Positions 58,277-64,000 of a DNA stretch of 64,000 bases are shown in pieces (within the stretch, counting starts at the first letter, position 1; each line of letters opens with the position of its first letter). Origin of the DNA: JBPYFK01 sp051984675. Lineage in GTDB: Bacteria; Actinomycetota; Actinomycetes; Mycobacteriales; Pseudonocardiaceae. Below the pieces are notes generated by a model. That model had not been told where the DNA came from. It did no database searches and was given only the letters and a program-made list of their open reading frames with translations. The DNA is taken from NCBI GenBank assembly GCA_051984675.1, contig JBPYFK010000007.1, positions 1 to 64,000 on the forward strand. The letters run 5' to 3'. The position numbers and the translations under genes were made by a program.

Positions 58277-59179
58277 TCAATTCGCCGTGGCGGGTTGGTG
58301 CGCGGTCGGTTTCCCAGTGTCATCGTCGGCGGGCTGCCAGCCGGGCGGGCCGAAGACATAGCCGAGCCGGGCTCGCCAGCCACGTGCTCGTCGGAGGTCT
58401 CGCAGGATCGCCGCGTACTCGTGGAACTGCAGTGTGACGATGTTGTGCGTGGTGACCGGAGTGGTCAGACCGTAGGTGGGTCGGTGCCGTTCGGATTGGA
58501 AGGTGCCGAACATGCGGTCCCAGATGATGAGGATTCCCCCGTAGTTGCGATCGAGGTATTCCGGATTTCGGGCGTGATGCACCCGGTGATGCGAAGGCGT
58601 GTTGAAGAGGAACTCGATGGGACCGGGAAGCTTGTCGATCTTCTCGGTGTGTGTGAAGAACTGATAGATCAGGTTCACCGAGAATGCGGTGTAGATCAGC
58701 CACGGGGGCAGTCCTAGCAGCGGCAGCGGAATCCAGATCAGCACCTCGAACCATTGGTTCCACTTTTGCCGTAGTGCGGTGGAGAAGTTGAAGTACTCGC
58801 TGGAGTGATGGGCTTGGTGGGCGGCCCACACCACGCGGACACGGTGCGCGATCCGGTGATAGATGTACCAGAGCAGATCCACGCCGACCAACAGGACTAC
58901 CCAGGTCCACCACGTGTTCGCGGGAAGATGCCACGGCGCCAGGTAGACGTACAGCGCCGAGTACGCCAGTAGTCCCGCGGCTCGGAACAGGATGCCCACG
59001 ACTACCGAGCCCACACCCATGGACAGGCTGGTCCGGGTGTCGCGGCCGTTGTAGCCCTTTCCCTCGTGCTCATCGCCGAGGAATTGGAGAGCTGCCAACT
59101 CGATTCCAATGAAAAGGAAGAACACGGGGATGGCGTAGCCCACGGGGTCATGCAGTTGCTGCATGATGGCGTTCAGCAT
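58277..59179 (-). CDS. Fatty acid hydroxylase/sterol desaturase family membrane protein
   Basis: The 300-aa protein has several transmembrane helices and the family's di-iron histidine boxes: HRIAHR, HQAHHSSEYFN and HHRVHHARNPEYLDRNYGG. It should hydroxylate or desaturate a lipid in the membrane. ATG 59179 follows GGAGGTACGG. It is first of a two-gene unit with the esterase; the pair may act on a common lipid. Confidence 0.88.
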   Translation of the reverse strand: MLNAIMQQLHDPVGYAIPVFFLFIGIELAALQFLGDEHEGKGYNGRDTRTSLSMGVGSVVVGILFRAAGLLAYSALYVYLAPWHLPANTWWTWVVLLVGVDLLWYIYHRIAHRVRVVWAAHQAHHSSEYFNFSTALRQKWNQWFEVLIWIPLPLLGLPPWLIYTAFSVNLIYQFFTHTEKIDKLPGPIEFLFNTPSHHRVHHARNPEYLDRNYGGILIIWDRMFGTFQSERHRPTYGLTTPVTTHNIVTLQFHEYAAILRDLRRARGWRARLGYVFGPPGWQPADDDTGKPTAHQPATAN

Positions 59180-59198
59180 CCGTACCTCCGCGAAGCGA

Positions 59199-59218
59199 CT
59201 GGCCAGTAGGTTACCAGT
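59199..59218. promoter_or_regulatory. Candidate operator upstream of the hydroxylase gene
   Basis: ACTGGCCAGT (59199-59208) is a perfect palindrome and another CCAGT follows at 59214-59218, giving overlapping ACTGG...CCAGT symmetry about 20-40 bp before the start. It could bind a TetR-type repressor; none is adjacent. Confidence 0.35.
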
Positions 59219-59370
59219 CGGTCACATGTTGTGGACAGCCAAAACGTCCGTGGAGGTCCTGACCTTGATCGCCTGACGTCAGCCCGTCGCAGGGGCTGCG
59301 GAACAAAAGAGGAAAGCAGGGTCGGTCGCACGATGTCGTGTTGCCTGTAAGCGGGATCCGCCAGCCATTG

Positions 59371-60306
59371 TCATGGCCATGCTCGCTCGCTGCGGCGCCA
59401 TCGCTGTGGGGTGATGCCGTAGCGGTCGCGGAAGCGGCGGACGAGGTAGGTGGCGTCGCGCAGGCCCGTTCGGGCGGCCACGGCGTCCAGCGACAGGTCG
59501 GTCTCGCGCAGCATTCTCCGGACCTCGGTCATGCGCCGTTCGGTGATCCAGTCGAGCAGGGGGCGGCCGGTGCGTCGGCGGAGCACCGTCGTGAGGTGTC
59601 CCGGGGTGTAGCCGAGCGTGCGGGCGACATCCGTGGCGGAGACCGGTTCGCGGAACGTCGCCTCGATCTCGGCGAAGACCCGCTCGACGAGTGGGTCCGG
59701 CACGCCCGGAGCGGAGGGCGCCAGTCGCGCGGCCGCGACCAGGAGCCGGGTGAGCAGTGCGGCGATGGCCTCGCGGGCCCCGAGGCGGCCTGCGTCGGTG
59801 AGTTCCTCGGCCAGGTCCGCCAGCCACACCGACCAGTTCGGCCGGTCGGGCTCGGCGACCCGAGCGTGCCCCGCGCTGGAGGCGAACAGGGAGAGCAGGG
59901 GATGGTGCGTCCAGGTCAGAGGGGAGACCGAGGCCAGGGCGGGGACGGCGTCCGGTGTGAACGCGACCGACCACGCGCGGCTGCGGGCGAGTTCGGTGAC
60001 GGTCGCGCCGGCGATGACCTGCCCGGGCGACACAGCGTGGACGTCGCCGGCGCACAGTGGCCGATCGGAGCCGTCGACGGTGACCGAGCCCGTGCCTTCC
60101 TCGACATAGACCATGAGGAGGAAGTCGTGGGCGTGCCGGTGGTGGGGAGGGAGGCTGGCGTGGGCGGCTTCGGTGTCGAAGCGGGTCACCGAGACGGGAG
60201 GCAGTCCGGGGCGCTGCTGGTAGCGGTAGACCGGCGTTCCGTCGGGCCGTACTGTGCGCAGCCTCGCCCGAGATCCCGGCGAGGGGCCGACCGAAGAATG
60301 TGCCAT
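59371..60306 (-). CDS. AraC-family transcriptional regulator
   Basis: From ATG 60306 the protein has 311 aa. A cupin-like N-terminus (HHRHAHDFLLMVYVEEGTGSVTVDG) should bind an effector, and the C-terminal two helix-turn-helix units are VSATDVARTLGYTPGHLTTVLRRRTG and LSLDAVAARTGLRDATYLVRRFRDRYGITPQRWRR. It is divergent from the methyltransferase gene with a 116-bp gap and probably controls it. Confidence 0.9.
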   Translation of the reverse strand: MAHSSVGPSPGSRARLRTVRPDGTPVYRYQQRPGLPPVSVTRFDTEAAHASLPPHHRHAHDFLLMVYVEEGTGSVTVDGSDRPLCAGDVHAVSPGQVIAGATVTELARSRAWSVAFTPDAVPALASVSPLTWTHHPLLSLFASSAGHARVAEPDRPNWSVWLADLAEELTDAGRLGAREAIAALLTRLLVAAARLAPSAPGVPDPLVERVFAEIEATFREPVSATDVARTLGYTPGHLTTVLRRRTGRPLLDWITERRMTEVRRMLRETDLSLDAVAARTGLRDATYLVRRFRDRYGITPQRWRRSERAWP

Positions 60307-60422
60307 GGTTTCCAATTTACGTTCTGCTCGGCTACCGCAGAATGTCCAAGACTGGGCGGTGACGACAAGGGGTCCGTCACGGCCAGCGTGGCAGACCCGC
60401 CCGCGAGAGCACGGGAGAACCC

Positions 60423-61169
60423 ATGGCAGCTTCGACCCAAGTACGCATCCTCGACCAACGAACCCCGGACGACCGGGACCGCCCGTTCCTGCCGGGCGCG
60501 GGTAAGACCTGGCTCCTCCCGTTCTACGACGTCTTTACCCGGATGGCCGGCGTCCGCGCACTGCACGAGCGTGCGGTCGAGATCGCCGGCATCGAACCCG
60601 GCCAGGCCGTGGCCGACGTCGGCTGCGGCACGGGCAACCTGTCGTTCGCGGTGCTCGCGGCCCAGCCGGACGCGCGTGTGACCGGCCTCGACCCCGACGG
60701 AGACGCCCTGCGCAGGGCCGCGCGCAAGGCGCGCCGCCGCGGCGTCGGTCTGACCCTCGTTCGGGGATATGCCGACCGGATTCCCGCCGAGGACGGCTCG
60801 CTCGACCATGTGGTCTCGTCGTTGGCCCTGCACCACGTCGATGACGACGGTCGGATCGCGTTCGCGCGCGACGCGCTGCGCGCCCTTCGGCCGGGAGGGA
60901 GGGTCACCGTCGTCGACTTCGGTGGTCCGGGGTCCAACGTCGACGACGCCGGCCACGCCACGCATGGCCATGGCCCGGTCCATGCCCTCCGGCACCTGCC
61001 CCACCTCCTGCGTTCCCGGGTGGCGCACAGACCGGTCGTGGCCCGCAACCACGGCGATGGCATCGTCGCGCTGCTGGCCGATGCCGGGTTCGGCGACGCC
61101 CGGGAGGTCGCGCACTCCGACCACAGGTTCGGCCGGGTCACCTTCGTGCAGGCGACCCGCCCTCGTTGA
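60423..61169 (+). CDS. Class I SAM-dependent methyltransferase (UbiE-like)
   Basis: The 248-aa protein starts at ATG 60423 with GGGAG upstream. The SAM motif VADVGCGTGNLSFAVL is near residue 63, LDPDGDALRRA follows, then VVSSLALHHVDDDGRIAF and LRPGGRVTVVDFGGPG. The N-terminus (LLPFYDVFTRMAG) is typical of the group. The substrate is unknown. It is divergent from the AraC regulator and convergent with the GlxA-type regulator. Confidence 0.85.
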   Translation: MAASTQVRILDQRTPDDRDRPFLPGAGKTWLLPFYDVFTRMAGVRALHERAVEIAGIEPGQAVADVGCGTGNLSFAVLAAQPDARVTGLDPDGDALRRAARKARRRGVGLTLVRGYADRIPAEDGSLDHVVSSLALHHVDDDGRIAFARDALRALRPGGRVTVVDFGGPGSNVDDAGHATHGHGPVHALRHLPHLLRSRVAHRPVVARNHGDGIVALLADAGFGDAREVAHSDHRFGRVTFVQATRPR

Positions 61170-61225
61170 CCATGACCATCTTTCGTCGTGCCACCGTGGG
61201 CAGCGACCCAACGCGGTAAGGCCCG

Positions 61226-62188
61226 TCAACCCGAGCGGAAGGTCTTGCGGTAGGCCAGAGGTGCGACACCGAGGGTGGCCCGCATGTGCTGGCGTAGTGT
61301 GGCGCCGGTGCCCAGTCCGGCGCGCTGAGCGACCTGATCGACGCTCAGGTCGGTCGTTTCCAGCAGGTGCCTCGCGTGTCGGAGTCGTTGTTCCACCAGC
61401 CAGCCGCCGGGGGTGCTGCCCGTTTCGGCGCGGAACCTCCGGAAGAAGGTGCGCACGCTCATCTGCGCGTGCGCTGCCATGGCTGCCAGGTCGATGGACC
61501 TGTCCAGATGACGCAGCGCCCACTCCCTGGTCGGTGCGGTGCCTTCCGCGCCGGGTTCCGGCACGTGCCGCTCGATGAACTGCGCTTGACCGCCCTCTCG
61601 CCACGGCGGAGCGACGCAGTAACGGGCCGTGCGGTTGGCCACCTCACTGCCATGATCGACACGAATGACGTGCAGGCAGAGGTCCACTCCGGCGGAGAGG
61701 CCAGCTGAGGTCAGGACGTCCCCGTCGTCGACGAACAGCACGTCGTCGTTCACCCGAACCTTCGGGTACAGCGAACGGAAACGTTCCGCGTGTGCCCAAT
61801 GTGTGGTCGCGGGCCTGCCATCGAGAATCCCCGCGGCGCCGAGGACGAATGCTCCAGTGCAGATCGACATGATCCGTGCGGATGCGGGGATCAGTCCGAG
61901 TATCCGGGCGATCTCGGGCGGCAACGTCCCGTCCGCACGTGGGCCCTTGACCTGGGTACCAGGAATGATCACCGTGTCCGCTTCGGCCAATGCTTCGGGA
62001 CCGTGCTCGGGCGTGATGCTGTAGCCGGGCGCGGCGGGGATCGGCGAGTGGTCCAGCCCGCACACTCGCACGTCGTACAGGGCTCGACCGTGCTCGTCCG
62101 TGGCTGTGCCGAAGATCTGCGGCGGGATGGTCAGGTCGTACCCGACCACCGGCGGCAGGGCCAGGACCACCACCCGGTGCGATCTCAT
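61226..62188 (-). CDS. GlxA-type regulator (DJ-1/PfpI domain + AraC helix-turn-helix)
   Basis: From ATG 62188, preceded by AAGGAT, the protein has 320 aa. The N-terminal DJ-1/PfpI-like domain has ILGLIPASARIMSICTGAFVLGAAG with the conserved cysteine in the elbow, and the C-terminal AraC domain reads DLAAMAAHAQMSVRTFFRRFRAETG and LSVDQVAQRAGLGTGATLRQHMR. GlxA proteins sense small metabolites. It is divergent from an MFS carrier (70-bp gap with an ACATATGT palindrome at 62201-62208), so it likely controls it. Confidence 0.88.
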   Translation of the reverse strand: MRSHRVVVLALPPVVGYDLTIPPQIFGTATDEHGRALYDVRVCGLDHSPIPAAPGYSITPEHGPEALAEADTVIIPGTQVKGPRADGTLPPEIARILGLIPASARIMSICTGAFVLGAAGILDGRPATTHWAHAERFRSLYPKVRVNDDVLFVDDGDVLTSAGLSAGVDLCLHVIRVDHGSEVANRTARYCVAPPWREGGQAQFIERHVPEPGAEGTAPTREWALRHLDRSIDLAAMAAHAQMSVRTFFRRFRAETGSTPGGWLVEQRLRHARHLLETTDLSVDQVAQRAGLGTGATLRQHMRATLGVAPLAYRKTFRSG

Positions 62189-62258
62189 GGCCAGATCCTT
62201 ACATATGTTGGCAATCCTGCCACTCGTCGCGGAGTCTCCCACACTGGAAGCTGATCAC

Positions 62259-63557
62259 GTGACGCGGATACTGGACGATTCGACGAACGTGGCTTCACGA
62301 AGCCACCATGCGTACTGGCCGTGGCTGGTTGCCGCGGTGGCCTTCGTGGCGCTCGTGGGTGCGGCGGGTTTCCGCGCCGCGCCCGGGGTACTGATCGAAC
62401 CGTTGCATCACGAATTCGGTTGGAGCCGCAGCACGATCTCGGCCGCGGTGTCGATCAACCTGGTGCTTTATGGCCTGATCTCCCCGTTCGCCGCTGCCCT
62501 GATGGAACGTTTCGGCATTCGGAGCGTGGTGGCGTGCGCGCTCGTTCTGGTGTCGGCGGGCAGCGGGCTGACCGTGTTCATGACCGCGAGCTGGCAACTG
62601 TTGCTGTGTTGGGGCGTGCTGGTCGGCGTGGGCACCGGGTCGATGGCGCTCACCTTCGTTGCCACGGTGACCGGCCGCTGGTTCGTCCGGCGGCACGGCC
62701 TGGTCAGCGGCGTGCTCACCGCGGCGGGCGCAGCTGGGCAACTGGTGTTCCTGCCGCTTATGGCGGCGTTGGCCGCGCACTACGGCTGGCGGTCGGCCGC
62801 TCTGGCGGTGTCCGCCGCAGCCCTTGCCGTTGTACCGCTGGTGCTGCTGGCACTCCGAGAGCGTCCGAGCGACGTGGGCGTGACGGCCTACGGCGTGGCA
62901 CCCGGCTCGCCGGACCCGGTTGGCCCTGTCACGGACGGGCACGCTGCGACACGCGCGTTGACGGTGCTGCGCGCCGCGCTCCGGCAGCCGACGTTCTGGT
63001 TGCTCGCGGGCGGGTTCGCGATCTGCGGCGCGTCGACCAATGGTTTGATCGGCACGCATTTCGTGCCTGCCGCGCATGACCACGGGATGCCACCCACCAC
63101 CGCTGCCGGGCTGCTCGCCATCATCGGGATCTTCGACGTGGCAGGCACGATCTGCTCCGGCTGGCTGACCGACCGGATCGACGCCCGGATTCTGCTCGTC
63201 GCCTACTACTTCTTGCGCGGGTGCTCGCTGCTCGTGCTGCCGCACCTGTTCGCGCCGACGACCGAGCCGCCGATGTGGGCGTTCATCATCTTCTACGGAC
63301 TGGACTGGGTGGCCACCGTGCCCCCGACCGTCGCGCTGTGCAGGGAACGGTTCGGCGGCACCGGACCGATCGTGTTCGGCTGGGTTTTCGCCTCGCACCA
63401 GATCGGCGCCGCCATCGCCGCGTTCGGCGCCGGAATGGCACACGACCTGTTCGGCAACTACGATCTCGCCTGGTATGGCTCGGGCGCGCTGTGTATGGCA
63501 GCGGCCCTGATGTCGGCCCGAATCCGTCCCAAGCTGGTCGGGTCGATCCCGGAATGA
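62259..63557 (+). CDS. MFS transporter, oxalate/formate antiporter-like (monocarboxylate type)
   Basis: The 432-aa carrier has twelve predicted helices, the GVLIEPLHHEFGWSRSTISAAVSINLVLYG segment and RFGIRSVVACAL typical of the oxalate/formate antiporter/MCT group. GTG 62259 follows GGAAG by 8 nt; the frame is open to an ATG at 62205, which would crowd the divergent promoter. Its substrate is probably an organic acid or anion and is likely under the GlxA-type regulator. Confidence 0.8.
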   Translation: MTRILDDSTNVASRSHHAYWPWLVAAVAFVALVGAAGFRAAPGVLIEPLHHEFGWSRSTISAAVSINLVLYGLISPFAAALMERFGIRSVVACALVLVSAGSGLTVFMTASWQLLLCWGVLVGVGTGSMALTFVATVTGRWFVRRHGLVSGVLTAAGAAGQLVFLPLMAALAAHYGWRSAALAVSAAALAVVPLVLLALRERPSDVGVTAYGVAPGSPDPVGPVTDGHAATRALTVLRAALRQPTFWLLAGGFAICGASTNGLIGTHFVPAAHDHGMPPTTAAGLLAIIGIFDVAGTICSGWLTDRIDARILLVAYYFLRGCSLLVLPHLFAPTTEPPMWAFIIFYGLDWVATVPPTVALCRERFGGTGPIVFGWVFASHQIGAAIAAFGAGMAHDLFGNYDLAWYGSGALCMAAALMSARIRPKLVGSIPE

Positions 63558-63567
63558 GAGCCGGGAT

Positions 63568-64000
63568 TTACCCCGTGCGGAGTTCCTTCTCCAGCGGTGT
63601 CGGGAAGGACGGGACCACGGGCGTGCCATCCAGCCGGGGCCGCAGCGTGTCGGCGGCTTCCCGCACCGCACGGGCCGCCGCCGCGCCGCGGTCGACGAGC
63701 AGCCTGGTAACGATCTTCCCGTCCGGCCGTACCGCCCAGCCGCCGACGACCTCGCCACCCCACCAGACCGTCGGCCCGATGTTGCCGTTCCGGTCGAACA
63801 GGGGCCGGGAGTCCGCGGGCAGATACCAGTCGCGTTCCTTCCAGCCCATCGCCGTCGGGTCGAGGGCGGGCAGCAGCGCGGCGGTCGGGGCGGCGGGCTC
63901 GTCGGCGTCGGCGTCGTCGGCCAGCACCAGCCCGCAGCCGACGTCGACGGTGTCCAGCGTGGCGAGGGCCTTCCTGGTGGCACCGAGTGTCCAGCCGGTC
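63568..64000 (-). CDS. Winged-helix DNA-binding domain-containing protein, C-terminal part (cut by window edge)
   Basis: The frame is open to the window end; 143 residues are visible, reading TGWTLGATRKALATLDTVDV, then the WKERDWYLPADSRPLFDRNGNIGPTVWWGGEVVGGWAVRPDGKIV segment (split across residues ~65-110) typical of the YcaQ/HTH_42 group. It ends ELRTG at 63568. The winged-helix part is off the edge. It is convergent with the MFS gene 10 bp away. Confidence 0.7.
   Translation of the reverse strand, partial: TGWTLGATRKALATLDTVDVGCGLVLADDADADEPAAPTAALLPALDPTAMGWKERDWYLPADSRPLFDRNGNIGPTVWWGGEVVGGWAVRPDGKIVTRLLVDRGAAAARAVREAADTLRPRLDGTPVVPSFPTPLEKELRTG

Noticed and set aside
1..64000. CRISPR arrays, rRNA or tRNA genes, prophage, PKS or NRPS genes
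   Set aside because: I found no repeat-spacer pattern, RNA gene signature, phage structural genes or megasynthase motifs by reading; a dedicated search would be needed to exclude a tRNA.

Overview
The window is GC-rich (mostly NNG/NNC third positions, many GTG starts) and carries actinomycete hallmarks: two complete conservons (cvnABCD), a BioQ-controlled biotin operon, an isoquinoline-oxidoreductase-type molybdoenzyme, a bacterial DMATS/flavin-monooxygenase pair and many solitary secreted hydrolases. The content suggests a Pseudonocardiaceae-like or other filamentous actinomycete chromosome; the genus cannot be read from the sequence. I recognise no rRNA, tRNA, CRISPR array or prophage.

Layout. 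1-7 kb: start of a lipoprotein gene, a secreted PIG-L deacetylase with a C-terminal propeller, and a YfhO-like polytopic protein with a GtrA flippase and a GT2 polyprenyl-phosphate glycosyltransferase, resembling a three-component surface-glycosylation system. 7-13 kb: a small exported peptide, a MecA_N-type PBP, a methyltransferase, an ArsR-rhodanese regulator divergent from an MFS pump with a palindromic operator candidate, and a secreted alpha/beta hydrolase. 13.6-17.5 kb: conservon 1. 18-21 kb: Tat-exported molybdoenzyme plus its 2Fe-2S subunit, then a decayed IS200/IS605-type element. 21.5-30 kb: small unknown genes, a flavohaemoprotein, bioB-bioA-bioF facing bioQ across two abutting perfect palindromes, and a STAND ATPase without a visible DNA-binding domain. 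30-36.6 kb: nitrobindin with a leaderless promoter, zwf, then a phosphatase/GH65 phosphorylase/beta-phosphoglucomutase operon headed by a collapsed 6-phosphogluconate dehydrogenase relic. 36.7-40.3 kb: YceI, cytochrome P450 and a fused ferredoxin-ferredoxin reductase in one operon.

40.6-45 kb is a surface locus: a Ser/Asn/Gln-rich lipoprotein, a lone GtrA protein, a membrane-anchored protein with four Ig-like repeats, a strong bidirectional terminator and a secreted lipase. 45-51 kb: PucR regulator, small coiled-coil protein, MFS exporter, then the divergent indole prenyltransferase and flavin monooxygenase pair, which likely makes a prenylated tryptophan-derived product. Conservon 2 fills 51.2-54.9 kb. 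After a 940-bp gene-free stretch with a possible structured leader come a PaaK-like adenylate-forming enzyme, a carboxylesterase, a fatty acid hydroxylase-like membrane protein, an AraC regulator divergent from a methyltransferase, a GlxA-type regulator divergent from an MFS carrier, and the truncated end of a winged-helix protein.

Working together: GH65 phosphorolysis would yield beta-glucose 1-phosphate, beta-PGM converts it to glucose 6-phosphate and Zwf draws NADPH from it, but the adjacent gnd is broken. The P450, its own fused electron-transfer partner and YceI look like a self-contained oxidation module. Flavohaemoprotein and nitrobindin are both haem proteins linked to nitric oxide chemistry. 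The best novelty candidates are the YceI-P450-Fd/FdR operon, the DMATS-FMO-MFS neighbourhood beside conservon 2, the tandem BioQ sites, and the two gene/element relics.
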